DNA from: DATLLN01 sp963809205
Lineage (GTDB): Bacteria; Actinomycetota; Thermoleophilia; Gaiellales; JAICJC01
Reading direction: 5' to 3'
Assembly: GCA_963809205.1 (NCBI GenBank)
Contig: CAWEIS010000010.1
Location: 124,001 to 188,000 of the forward strand
Length of the DNA: 64,000 nucleotides
The notes under the pieces were generated by a model. The model searched no databases. It worked only from the letters and a program-made list of their open reading frames with translations, and was not told the DNA's origin. The translations under genes were made by a program, and so were the position numbers. Below are positions 32,595 through 42,156 of this stretch, one piece after another; the first letter of the stretch is position 1; every line of letters starts with the position of its first letter.

Positions 32595-33050
32595 TCAGCT
32601 CTCGCCGCCGGGGGTCGTCCGGTAGCTTTCCTTGAGCACGGACAGGTAGCCGAACGACTCACTCGTCCGCACCCCGGGCACCGCGGCCAGCTTGACCTGC
32701 ATGAACTCGAGCAGATGCTTGTTGTCGGTGCAGACGACCTCGACCAGGTAGTCGTAGCGCCCGGTGCACGCGATCAGGTAGGTGACCTCGTCGAGCTCCG
32801 CAAGCGCCTCGCCGGCGGCCTCCCGGTCGGCCAGCTCGACGGTCAGCCCAAGCAAGCATACGACCTCGAAACCGAGCTTGAGCGGGTTGGTGACCGCCGT
32901 GATCTCCATCACGCCGTCGGCGACCAGGCGCGCGACCCGCTGCCTGACCGACGCCTCGGAGACACCGAGGTCGGCGGCGATCCGCACGTAGGGCCGCCGG
33001 CCGTCGGCGACCAGTGCGTCGACGATGCGGAGGTCGAGCTGGTCGGGCAT
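32595..33050 (-). CDS. Lrp/AsnC-family transcriptional regulator
   Basis: A 151-residue protein with an N-terminal winged helix (VDALVADGRRPYVRIAADLG, SEASVRQRVARL) and a C-terminal RAM/AsnC ligand domain (LIACTGRYDYLVEVVC). Such proteins sense amino acids or small acids and form octamers. ATG 33050 is preferred to ATG 33056 because TATCGT (minus strand, 33057-33062) ends exactly 6 nt before it and MPDQLDLRIV is the usual N-terminus. It diverges from the acyl-CoA synthetase operon and converges on mmsA with 6 bp between stops. Control of that catabolic operon is likely; the ligand is unknown. Confidence 0.85.
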   Translation of the reverse strand: MPDQLDLRIVDALVADGRRPYVRIAADLGVSEASVRQRVARLVADGVMEITAVTNPLKLGFEVVCLLGLTVELADREAAGEALAELDEVTYLIACTGRYDYLVEVVCTDNKHLLEFMQVKLAAVPGVRTSESFGYLSVLKESYRTTPGGES

Positions 33051-33056
33051 ACTCAT

Positions 33057-33102
33057 ACGATATTCGCAGAAAGATGCAAAGTCAAAACGAATTGCGTAGA
33101 AT
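33057..33102. promoter_or_regulatory. AT-rich divergent promoter region between the Lrp gene and the acyl-CoA synthetase operon
   Basis: The 87-bp gap contains TATCGT on the minus strand (33057-33062) and TAGAAT on the plus strand (33097-33102). An inverted ATTCG/CGAAT pair lies at 33062-33066 and 33088-33092. It is markedly AT-rich for this genome, as expected for an Lrp-type binding region. The plus transcript would have a leader of about 30 nt with GGAG before ATG 33138. Confidence 0.45.
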
Positions 33103-33137
33103 GGATCCTCGACCGTCGCACAGGCCCTGGAGCGTGA

Positions 33138-35180
33138 ATGGCAACCATCGATCGACCACTGCTGAGCACTGATCTGGACGGGATCTTCCGACCGTCGTCG
33201 GTTGCGATCTACGGCATATCCGACCGGACATCCCTGCGAATTGCGGAGAATATGACGGTGGCCGGCGTGCCCTTCTACGGGATCAACCCGACCCGCGAGG
33301 AGGCGTGCGGCATCCGCTGCTACCCGTCGATCGGCGACTGCCCGGCGGTACCGGAGATGGTGGTGATGGGCGTCGGCCACGGCCGCATCGAGGACGCGAT
33401 CGGCGACGTCCTGTCGGTCGACGGCGTGCGGGCGGTCATCACCCCCGGCCTGGGCAACGAGGCCGGTCCCGAGGGGCCGCCCGTGTCGGCCCGGGTCTCG
33501 GAGCGGGTGCGCGACGCAGGCATCGCCATGGTCGGGCCCAACTGCATGGGCGTGGCCACACCGGGCGCGCCGTCGCCCTGGATCGGCACACTGACCGAGC
33601 ACTTCACCGGCGGCCCGGTCGCGACGCTGGCGCACTCAGGCTCGATCGGCGAGATCCTGGTCTCGCTCGGCCCGCGGATCGGATTCCGCACCGTCGTCTC
33701 CGCAGGAAACGAGACCGTCACCGACGTCGCCGACATGACCGCGTACTTCGCGGAGGATCCGCAGTGCCGGGTGGTCGGCCTGTTCCTGGAGACCGTGCGC
33801 CGGCCGGCGGCGTTCGAGGAGGCGCTGCGGCGGATCGCCGAGGCCGGCAAGGTCGCCGTCGTGCTCAAGGTCGGCACGTCCGAGATGGGCGCCCGCGCGG
33901 CGCTCGCGCACACCGGCGCGCTTGTCGGCTCCGACCGGTCGTTCTCGGCGATGCTGCGGTACTACAACGCGATCCGCTGCGACGACTTCGGCACCTGGCT
34001 GGAGCACCTCGAGGTGTTCTCGCGCGCCACGCCGCCCCGCGGCCGGCGGATCGGCGCCGTCACCAACTCGGGCGGTGAGGGCGAGTACTTCGCCGACAAG
34101 GCCGAGCAGGCGGGGATCCCGCTGCAGCCGCTGTCGGACGAGCTGTCCGCCAGGATCAAGCAGGAGTTCCCGAACTTCACCGACGTCGGCAACCCGGCGG
34201 ACTGCTGGGCGATCGACGACGACCGCGTCGTCTTCCCCCGCGTGTTCCAGTTGATGGCCGAGTCCGGCGAGTTCGACGTGCTGGTGTCCGACATCGACCA
34301 CTCGAACTGGCTGATCGCCGGCGAGCGGGAGCTGGCGCAGAACATCGCCGACGATCTCCGCGCCGCATGCGACGGCACCGACCTCTTCCCGTGCGTGATC
34401 ACCGTGACCACGGCATGCCCGCCGGTCGAGGACCTGCGCTGGGCCCGCGAGCACGACATCCCGATGCTCAAAGGGTCGCTGCCCGGGCTGCGCGCCCTGG
34501 CCTCGCGGCTGAACCACCGGCGGCGGGTGCCGCCCGCGCGCGACGTCCAGCCGGCGGAGCCGGTGGCGGGCGCCGGGGCGCTGGCCGAGCTCGACTCGGC
34601 CGAGATCGCCGCCGCCTACGGCGTGCCGTACGTGCGGGCGGAGCGCTGCGACACCGCGGACGCCGCGGTGGCCGCCGCCGAGCGGATCGGGTACCCGGTG
34701 GTCGTCAAGATCGACAACGTCGCCCACAAGGCCCGCGTCGGCGGCGTCGCGCTCAACCTGCTGGACGCCTCGCAGGTGCGGGACGCGGCCGAGCGGATGG
34801 GCGGCGCGGTGATCGTCGCCGAGCAGGTCGCGGGCGGCGTCGAGGTGCTGGTCGGCATGGTGCGCGACCCGGACTACGGGCCGACCGTGGTGGTCGGTAT
34901 CGGCGGAGCGCTCGCCGAGGCGCTCGACCTGGTCACCGCCAGCCTCGCCCCGCTCGACCGGGACGGCGCCCGCGAGCTGGTGGCCGGCCTGCCCGCGCTG
35001 ACCAAGCTGCTCGGTGGCGAGGCGCCGGACGGCCTGATCGACGCGATCGTCGCCGTCTCGGCGCTGGCCGCGGAACATCCCGAGATCGAGGAGATCGACG
35101 TCAACCCCCTGCTGGTTTCACCCGAGCGCGCCGTCGCGCTCGACTGCCTGATCGTCCTGAAGGGAAGTGAGAGCCGATGA
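33138..35180 (+). CDS. ADP-forming acyl-CoA synthetase (acetate-CoA ligase, NDP-forming type)
   Basis: A 680-residue fused alpha-beta enzyme that interconverts acyl-CoA plus ADP and Pi with acid, CoA and ATP. The CoA-binding domain is at the N-terminus (SSVAIYGISDR, GINPTREEACGIRCYPSI). The ligase/flavodoxin-like domains follow, with the phospho-histidine site ALAHTGALVGSD near residue 258. An ATP-grasp domain fills about residues 480-680 (GYPVVVKIDNVAHKARVGGV, EIEEIDVNPLL). The length is normal for the fused form. It is the first gene of an operon with overlapping starts. Its partner substrates are probably short or branched acyl-CoA from the same pathway. Confidence 0.85.
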   Translation: MATIDRPLLSTDLDGIFRPSSVAIYGISDRTSLRIAENMTVAGVPFYGINPTREEACGIRCYPSIGDCPAVPEMVVMGVGHGRIEDAIGDVLSVDGVRAVITPGLGNEAGPEGPPVSARVSERVRDAGIAMVGPNCMGVATPGAPSPWIGTLTEHFTGGPVATLAHSGSIGEILVSLGPRIGFRTVVSAGNETVTDVADMTAYFAEDPQCRVVGLFLETVRRPAAFEEALRRIAEAGKVAVVLKVGTSEMGARAALAHTGALVGSDRSFSAMLRYYNAIRCDDFGTWLEHLEVFSRATPPRGRRIGAVTNSGGEGEYFADKAEQAGIPLQPLSDELSARIKQEFPNFTDVGNPADCWAIDDDRVVFPRVFQLMAESGEFDVLVSDIDHSNWLIAGERELAQNIADDLRAACDGTDLFPCVITVTTACPPVEDLRWAREHDIPMLKGSLPGLRALASRLNHRRRVPPARDVQPAEPVAGAGALAELDSAEIAAAYGVPYVRAERCDTADAAVAAAERIGYPVVVKIDNVAHKARVGGVALNLLDASQVRDAAERMGGAVIVAEQVAGGVEVLVGMVRDPDYGPTVVVGIGGALAEALDLVTASLAPLDRDGARELVAGLPALTKLLGGEAPDGLIDAIVAVSALAAEHPEIEEIDVNPLLVSPERAVALDCLIVLKGSESR

Positions 35181-36004
35181 GCGAGGCCGTCCTCTACGAG
35201 ACGCGCGGCCCGGCCGCGTGGATCACGCTGAACCGGCCGGAGAAGCTGAACGCCATCAACCACGACGTGCTCGAAGGCCTGAACGCGGCGTTCGACCGTG
35301 TGATCGCCGACGACGAGGTGAAGGTGGTGGTGGTGACCGGCGCCGGCGAGCGGGCGTTCTCGGCGGGCTACGACCTGTCGGCCGAGGCGGCGCACGCCGA
35401 CATCCCGGCGCACGAGTGGCACGGCGTGCTGGCGGCCGACATCGACGCCACGATGCGGCTATGGTCGCTGCCCAAGCCGACGATCGCCGCCGTCCGCGGC
35501 TACTGCCTGGCCGGGGGCTGCGAGCTGGCGATGGCCTGCGACATCATCGTCAGCGGCGAGAGCGGGCGCTTCGGCGAGCCCGAGATCCGCTACGGCTCCG
35601 GCCCGGTGACGCTGCTGATGCCGTTCATCCTCGGCCAGAAGAAGACGAACGAGCTGCTGTTCACGGGCGACATGATCGACGCCGAGGCGGCGGAGCGTGC
35701 GGGGATGATCAACCGCGTGGTCGCGGACGGCGAGATCGAGGCGGCCGTCGAGGAGCTGGTGCGCAAGATCGCGCCGACGCCGCTGCCGGTGCTGCGGCTC
35801 ACCAAGATCGCGCTCGTCCGGGCCTTCGAGGCCATGGGTCTGCGCGAAGCTGTCAATATGAACCTTGATCTGTCCTCCATGCTGAACGCGGCCGACACGC
35901 CCGAGCAGCGGGAGTTCATGTCGATCGTCCAGAGCCAGGGCCTGAAGGCGGCCCTCGCCTGGCGTGACTCTCGCTACGGCGAGGTACTGGGAGGAGTGAG
36001 CTGA
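35177..36004 (+). CDS. Enoyl-CoA hydratase/isomerase family protein
   Basis: A 275-residue crotonase-fold enzyme starting at an ATG that overlaps the previous stop (ATGA). It has ITLNRPEKLNAI at the N-terminus, the first oxyanion segment RAFSAGYDLS and the second, YCLAGGCELAMACDI. GEPEIRYGSGP replaces the most common catalytic glutamate region. I see no clear pair of catalytic glutamates spaced as in classical hydratases, so it could be a hydrolase or isomerase of the family (for example a 3-hydroxyisobutyryl-CoA hydrolase-like enzyme). Its stop overlaps the next ATG by one base. Confidence 0.8.
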   Translation: MSEAVLYETRGPAAWITLNRPEKLNAINHDVLEGLNAAFDRVIADDEVKVVVVTGAGERAFSAGYDLSAEAAHADIPAHEWHGVLAADIDATMRLWSLPKPTIAAVRGYCLAGGCELAMACDIIVSGESGRFGEPEIRYGSGPVTLLMPFILGQKKTNELLFTGDMIDAEAAERAGMINRVVADGEIEAAVEELVRKIAPTPLPVLRLTKIALVRAFEAMGLREAVNMNLDLSSMLNAADTPEQREFMSIVQSQGLKAALAWRDSRYGEVLGGVS

Positions 36005-37375
36005 TGTCCACGACCAGCACCATCGATTCCACCAAGCTTGCGAAGCTGATCGAGACCGAGGAGGCGATCTTCAACGACCGCCACCACAAGTCGCGCGAGA
36101 TGACCGAGCGGGCGCAGAAGTCGCTGGCCGGCGGCGTCGCGTCCAGCTGGCAGGCGACCGACCCGCACCCGATCTACCTGGCCGAGGGCCACGGGTCGAA
36201 GGTGGTCGACGTCGACGGCAACGAGTACGTCGACTTCCACAACGGCTACGGGGCGATGGCCGTCGGCCACGCGCACCCCAAGATCGTGGCGGCCGTGTCC
36301 GACCGCGTCGGCCGGGGCACCCACTTCGCCCAGCCGACGGAGGAGTCGATCGTGGCGGCCGAGCACCTGCAGCAGCGCTTCGGCCTGCCGCTGTGGCGCT
36401 TCGGCAACTCGGGCACCGAGGAGACGCTCGACGCCGTGCGGCTGATGCGCGCCTACACCGGCCGCGACGTGCTGCTCAAGATCGAGGGCAGCTACCACGG
36501 CCATCACGACGCCGTGATGGTGTCGGTGGCGCCCCCCGGCGACAAGATCGGCGACTACGACCATCCGGTCTCGGTGCCGCAGACGCTGGGCCTGCCGGCC
36601 GACTTCGTCAACCTGACGAAGGTCGTGCCGTTCAACGACCTGGACGCCCTCGAGCGCACGCTGGAGGAGCACAAGGGCCGGGTCGCCGGCATGATCGTCG
36701 AGCCGTGCATGATGAACGCCGGCATCGTCACGCCTGACGACGGCTACCTGCAGGGCGTCAAGGACCTGCTGCACGCGCACGGCGCGCTGCTCGCCTTCGA
36801 CGAGGTGAAGACCGGCGCCACCATCCACTACGGCGGCGCGACCAAGCGCTTCGGCGTCACCCCCGATCTGCTGTGCCTGGCCAAGTCGGTCGGCGGCGGC
36901 CTGCCGTGCGGCGCGATCGGCGGCTCCGAGGAGGTCATGGGCTGGATCGCCGACGGCAAGATCGACCAGGTCGGCACCTTCAACGGCAACCCGCTGACGA
37001 TGGCGGCCATGGTGGCGACGCTGACCGAGATCCTCACGCCCGACGCCTACACCGAGTTCGACCGGCTGGGCGAGATCCTGCGCGAGGGGTGCGACGGCGT
37101 GATCGCGCACACCGGTATCGCCGGCTACACGACGGTGCTGTCCGGCCCGCGGGGCGGTCACGTACCGCGGCGAGCGCGTCCGCAACTACCGCGAGTACCT
37201 CGAGGTGTCGGACGAGCTGGCGTACGTCAACTGGCTCGTGCAGTTCAACCGCGGCGTGTTCATGGCGCCGTGGGGCAAGAGCGAGAACTGGACGCTCTCC
37301 GTGCAGCACAGCGAGGAGGACGTCCGGCGCTACGTCGACAACTTCGAGTATCTCGGAAAGGCTCTCACCGCATGA
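36004..37375 (+). CDS. Class III aminotransferase, glutamate-1-semialdehyde aminomutase-like; one-base frameshift
   Basis: A PLP enzyme of about 456 residues. It has the GSAM-type features GGVASSWQATDPHPIYLAEG, GNSGTEETLDAVRLMRAYTG, GSYHGHHD, FDEVKTG and the PLP lysine in LAKSVGGGLPCGA (near residue 293). It is not next to haem genes, so a catabolic beta-amino-acid transaminase is more likely than HemL; that is inference. At 37151-37157 the frame shifts by one base. Removing one G of the GGGG run restores SGPRAVTYRGERVRNYREYL through to ALTA and the stop at 37375, which overlaps the next ATG. The break is therefore probably sequence error. Confidence 0.8.
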
Positions 37376-38431
37376 AAGCAGTCGTCTTCGAGGAGCACGG
37401 CGGGCCGGAGGTCCTGAGCTACACGGACATCCCCGAGCCCGAGCCGGCACCACACGAGGTGCTGATCGAGGTCAAGGCCGCCGGCGCCAACTTCAACGAC
37501 ATCTGGGCCCGCCGCGGCATGCCCGGCATGAAGGTGATCATGCCGCACGTCGCCGGGTCCGACGTATCGGGCGTCGTGCGGGCGATCGGCTCGGAGGTCT
37601 CGGGGACGGGCTTCGGCTCGTCGCCGGTGCAGGTGGGCGACGAGGTCGTCGTCCATCCCGGCCTGTCCTGCCGGACGTGCGACATGTGCGTCTCCGGCCA
37701 GGAGTTCTTCTGCCGGCAGTTCCGGATCTGGGGCTTCCAGACCGGGCCCAACGACGGCGGGCACTCCGAGTACGTGACGATGCCGGCGGTCAACGTGCTG
37801 CCCAAGCCGGACAACCTGACCCACGAGGAGGCGGCGTCGATGCCGCTGGTGCTGGAGACGGCGTGGCGCATGCTCGTCTCCCGCGCGCGGATCCAGCCCG
37901 GCGAGAACGTCCTGATCTGGGGCGGCGTCGGCGGGCTGGGCGTCGATGGCGATGCAGATCTGCCGGCTGTTCGGCGCCAACCCGATCCCGGTGGTCGGCG
38001 GCGCCGAGAAGGTGGCGAAGGCCGAGGAGCTGGGCGCGGTCAACGTGATCGACCGCAAGTCCCAGGACGTCGCCGCCGAGGTCAAGGCGATCACCAACAA
38101 GGTCGGCGTCGACGTGGTCTTCGAGCACTCCGGCGAGGAGACCTGGCCGACCTCGGTGGCCGCGCTGCGCTGGGGCGGCCGGGTCGTCGTCTGCGGGGCG
38201 TCGACGGGGTTCAACGCCGTCACCGACCTGCGGTTCCTGTGGAACAAGCAGCAGAACCTGCTGGGCAGCCACCTCTCCAACAAGGCCGAGCTGTCGGCCG
38301 CGCTGAAGGCGGTCGAGGCCGGGGCCATCAAGCCGGTGATCGACACGGTGCTGCCGCTCAGCGACGTCGCCAGCGGCCAGCAGCTGATGGAGGACCTGAA
38401 GGTCCAGGGGAAGATCGTCTACGTGCCGTAG
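37372..38431 (+). CDS. Zinc-binding MDR-family oxidoreductase (quinone/enoyl reductase type); one-base frameshift
   Basis: A medium-chain dehydrogenase of about 352 residues. The N-terminal GroES-like domain begins MKAVVFEEHGGPEVL and has the structural zinc cysteines C100, C103, C106 and C114 (CRTCDMCVSGQEFFC). The nucleotide-binding domain has WGGVGGLG, and the second half (SMAMQICRLFGANPIPVVGG) continues in another frame from 37946. One extra base between about 37935 and 37945 explains the break; the corrected joint reads GGLGSMAMQ or similar. It is like the zinc-containing relatives of crotonyl-CoA reductases, without their extra carboxylating region. It overlaps the aminotransferase by 4 bp. 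The substrate is unknown. Confidence 0.8.
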
Positions 38432-38437
38432 AGCCTG

Positions 38438-39232
38438 ATGCGCGTCGCTGTGATCGGCCACATCGAGTGGACGACCCACGGCCGGGCGCCGTTCATCCCG
38501 GCGCCCGGCCAGATCGTCCACCTGACCGATCCGCTGGAGGAGCCGGCCGGCGGCGGCGCCGTGTCGGCGGTCGGGCTGGCGCGGATGGGCGCCGAGACCA
38601 GCTTCTACACGGCGCTCGGCAGCGACGGCCGGTCGGCGCCGATCCTGGAGAGCATGGGGGTGACCGTGCAGGGCGCGCCGCGCGACGTGCATCAGACACG
38701 AGCGGTGACGATGACCGACCCGGCGGGCGAGCGCACCATCGTCGTCACCGGCCCCAACCTGCATCCGGACGCCGACGACCCGCTCCCCTGGGACCGGCTG
38801 GCGGATGTCGACGGCGTGTACTTCACCGGGCTCGACCCGCGCACGCTCGAGCTGGCCCGTGCGGCGCCGGTCCTGGTGGTCACCGCGCGGCGGTTCGAGA
38901 GCCTTGTCGAGAGTCGCGTGCGCGCGGATGTGCTGATCGGCAGCCGCAGCGACCCGGGCGAGCAGTTCGACCTGTCGCGGCTGGCCGTGCAGCCCGACCA
39001 CGTGGTGGTCACGGACGGCCGCCGCGGTGGCACCGGGTACACGCCCGTCGAGCCGCCCGGGCCGGTGGTCGACACCTACGGCGCCGGAGACACCTTCGCG
39101 GCGGGCGTCACCTTCGGGCTGGCGGCCGGACGGCCGCTCGAGCAGGCGCTGCAGTTCGGCGCGGAGCAGGCCGCCCAGGTGGTGACCTGGAGGGGCGCGT
39201 ATCCCCGCCGCGACGGGGAGTCCGACTGGTAG
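38438..39232 (+). CDS. PfkB-family carbohydrate/nucleoside kinase
   Basis: A 264-residue ribokinase-like protein. The first PfkB signature is present as PAGGGAVSAVGLARMGAETSF, and the second as DTYGAGDTFAAGVTFGL, which carries the catalytic Asp and anion hole. The protein is shorter than ribokinase (about 300). Candidate substrates include sugars, nucleosides or pseudouridine. It is the last gene of the catabolic operon, 6 bp after the MDR gene, so its substrate probably belongs to that pathway or to a nucleoside from which the pathway starts. Confidence 0.8.
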   Translation: MRVAVIGHIEWTTHGRAPFIPAPGQIVHLTDPLEEPAGGGAVSAVGLARMGAETSFYTALGSDGRSAPILESMGVTVQGAPRDVHQTRAVTMTDPAGERTIVVTGPNLHPDADDPLPWDRLADVDGVYFTGLDPRTLELARAAPVLVVTARRFESLVESRVRADVLIGSRSDPGEQFDLSRLAVQPDHVVVTDGRRGGTGYTPVEPPGPVVDTYGAGDTFAAGVTFGLAAGRPLEQALQFGAEQAAQVVTWRGAYPRRDGESDW

Positions 39233-39243
39233 TGTTCCCGCCC

Positions 39244-39648
39244 GTGAAGCGTGTCCTGACAGCCCTCGCGGCCGTGCTTGCGATGGCCGTCCTGGCGTCG
39301 GGATGCGGCGGCGGGACCGGGGTCGCGAGCCCCTCCGACGTCGACCTGGCGAACGGCCAGAAGAAGTTTCAGGTGACGTGCGGCGGGTGCCACACGCTGG
39401 CGGCCGCCGGGTCGAAGGGGACGATCGGCCCAAATCTCGACGCCGCGTACCAGCAGCCGGCGGACGAGGGCTTCGACCGCACCTCGTTCGAGGCGTTGGT
39501 GCGCCAGCAGATCGAGCTGGGGGCGACGCACGCGCAGCCCGCGATGCCCGCCGAGCTGCTGACCGGGAAGGACGCGGACGACGTCGCGGCGTACGTCGCG
39601 GCGGCCGCCTGCAACCCCTGCCCGGAAGAGCTCACCACCGGCGGTTGA
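39244..39648 (+). CDS. c-type cytochrome lipoprotein
   Basis: A 134-residue exported protein. The N-terminal hydrophobic stretch ends in lipobox LASGC, so it is lipid-anchored outside. A single haem site C46-GG-C49-H50 (TCGGCHTLAA) and a likely axial Met101 (QPAMPAELL) define a small class I cytochrome. A C-terminal cysteine pair (CNPC) is unusual. TAGTGT at 39230-39235 lies 8 nt before GTG 39244, suggesting its own short-leader transcript. It overlaps the next gene's TTG. A role in electron transfer to a terminal oxidase is plausible. Confidence 0.85.
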   Translation: MKRVLTALAAVLAMAVLASGCGGGTGVASPSDVDLANGQKKFQVTCGGCHTLAAAGSKGTIGPNLDAAYQQPADEGFDRTSFEALVRQQIELGATHAQPAMPAELLTGKDADDVAAYVAAAACNPCPEELTTGG

Positions 39649-39851
39649 CTCGCGTCGTCCTCCAAGTCGGCGGGATGCACTGCGCCGGCTGCGAGCGCAC
39701 CCTCCGAGACGCGCTCGAGGCGCTGCCGGGCGTGACGCGCGCGCGGCCCGAGCACATCGGCGACGACGTCGAGGTGGACTACGACGCCGCGGCCGTCTCT
39801 GTGGCCGATCTGCGGGCTGCGATCGACGCCGCCGGCTTCACCGCCCGATAA
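39645..39851 (+). CDS. Heavy-metal-associated (HMA) domain protein
   Basis: A 68-residue single-domain protein with the metal site GMHCAGC (Cys13, Cys16) and the ferredoxin-like HMA pattern (LRDALEALPGVTRARPE, VADLRAAIDAAGF). Such proteins chaperone Cu(I) or Zn(II). TTG 39645 overlaps the cytochrome stop, so the two are co-translated. A copper chaperone next to a cytochrome lipoprotein suggests work on a copper-containing respiratory enzyme, or detoxification. The copper-dependent lysyl-oxidase-like proteins are another possible client, which is speculation. Confidence 0.8.
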   Translation: MTRVVLQVGGMHCAGCERTLRDALEALPGVTRARPEHIGDDVEVDYDAAAVSVADLRAAIDAAGFTAR

Positions 39852-39874
39852 CCGGTAACGCACCGCCTTAAAGA

Positions 39875-39901
39875 CCGACGACCCGCAGAGCGGGCCGTCG
39901 G
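39875..39901 (+). terminator. Imperfect GC hairpin after the HMA gene
   Basis: CCGACG-A-CCCGC pairs with GCGGG-CC-GTCGG around a 3-nt loop, 23 bp after the stop. There is no U-tract (GAGGAGG follows), so termination is only possible. The remainder of this 262-bp gap (39902-40113) is more AT-rich, and I see no gene in it. TACACT at 40099-40104 lies 9 nt before the sucC start. Confidence 0.35.
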
Positions 39902-40113
39902 AGGAGGCAGGTAGCTGCGAGGTGTGGGCACGTTCGATCGCAGCGTCCGGAGGCGATTGTCCATGGAATCTGTACGGAAAACTCACCAATCCGGTTAGAG
40001 ATTTGTAAGGGTGCACACACCAGTCAGAAGACGGTCGACTGTGTGTTGTCTGTCTCAACGACACCTCCCCACCGTGACGCCGGCGGGGCGCCTCCGGGTA
40101 CACTCTCGCGGCC

Positions 40114-41262
<1,149 letters not shown>

Positions 41263-41263
<1 letters not shown>

Positions 41264-42133
41264 TGGCCATCATCGTCACCGCAGACACCAGGCTTGTCGT
41301 CCAGGGCATCACCGGCCGGGAGGGCCGCTTCCACGCCCTTCGCAACCGGGACTACGGCACGCAGGTCGTGGCCGGTGTCACGCCCGGGCAAGGGCGGCCA
41401 GGATGTGGACGGCGTGCCGGTGTTCGACACGCTCGCCGAGGCGGTCGCCGAGCGCGGCGCCAACACCGCGATGGTGTTCGTCCCGCCGCGGTTCGCCGCC
41501 GACGCGATCTACGAGGCGGTCGACGCCGGCATCGGCACGATCGTCTGCATCACCGAGGGCATTCCCGCGCACGAGATGCTGCGGATCTACAACTACATCC
41601 GGCCGCGGGGCGTGACGCTGCTCGGCCCGAACTGCCCGGGCGCGCTGTCGCCGGACGTCGCCAACGTGGGCATCATCCCGGCCCAGGTGTTCGCCAAGGG
41701 CCGGGTCGGGCTGGTGTCCCGGTCGGGCACGCTGACGTACCAGATCGGCAAGGAGCTGGCCGACCTCGGGCTCGGCAACTCGACGATCGTCGGCATCGGC
41801 GGCGACCCGATCGTCGGCAGCTCGTTCATCGACGTGCTGTCGCGGTTCGAGGAGGACGACGAGACCGACCTGGTGGTCATGGTCGGCGAGATCGGCGGCG
41901 ACGAGGAGGAGAAGGCGGGCGCGTTCATCGCCGAGCACATGAACACGCCGGTGGTCGCCTACATCGCGGGCTTCCAGGCGCCGCCCGGCAAGACGATGGG
42001 CCACGCCGGTGCAATCATCTCCGGCTCCTCCGGCACGGCCGCCGGCAAGAAGGAGGCGCTCGAGGCGCGCGGCATCCGCGTCGGCTCAAGCCCCACCGAG
42101 GCCGCCAACCTGGCCGCCGACACCCTCCGGTAG
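41263..42133 (+). CDS. sucD: Succinyl-CoA synthetase alpha subunit; one-base frameshift
   Basis: The CoA-binding and phosphohistidine subunit (about 289 residues). Motifs in order: QGITGREGRFHALRNRDYGT, VVAGVTPG, TLLGPNCPGALSP, RSGTLTYQIGKELADLG, GIGGDPIVGSSF and the phosphohistidine segment MGHAGAIISGSSGTA. The break is in GGG at 41386-41388. Removing one G converts PGQGRPG into PGKGGQDVDGVPVFDT, the expected sequence. The stop is TAG at 42131-42133. The start overlaps the sucC stop (TGATG). The enzyme requires both subunits, so both breaks would abolish it if real. Confidence 0.85.
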
Positions 42134-42143
42134 GGGCATGGTT

Positions 42144-42149
42144 TAGTCT
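42144..42149 (+). promoter_or_regulatory. -10 element TAGTCT before the aminotransferase gene
   Basis: TAGTCT lies 7 nt before GTG 42157, with no ribosome site between, giving a leaderless or near-leaderless transcript in the 23-bp gap after sucD. Confidence 0.45.
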
Positions 42150-42156
42150 GTTGGGC

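Noticed and set aside
33636..35078. A 480-codon minus-strand frame across the ADP-forming acyl-CoA synthetase
   Set aside because: Low-complexity composition and no start context. The plus-strand enzyme is complete and motif-rich.
36004..39648. A single 1214-codon frame that would fuse aminotransferase, MDR oxidoreductase and cytochrome c
   Set aside because: The apparent fusion arises only because two one-base breaks return to the same frame. The family sequences show separate genes with their own starts, stops and 4-bp overlaps.
39852..40113. A riboswitch (for example cyclic-di-GMP or similar) in the leader before sucC
   Set aside because: Hairpins and a GGTAG segment are present, but the conserved loops of the known classes I could recall are missing, and the -10 element 9 nt before the sucC start would place transcription downstream of it.
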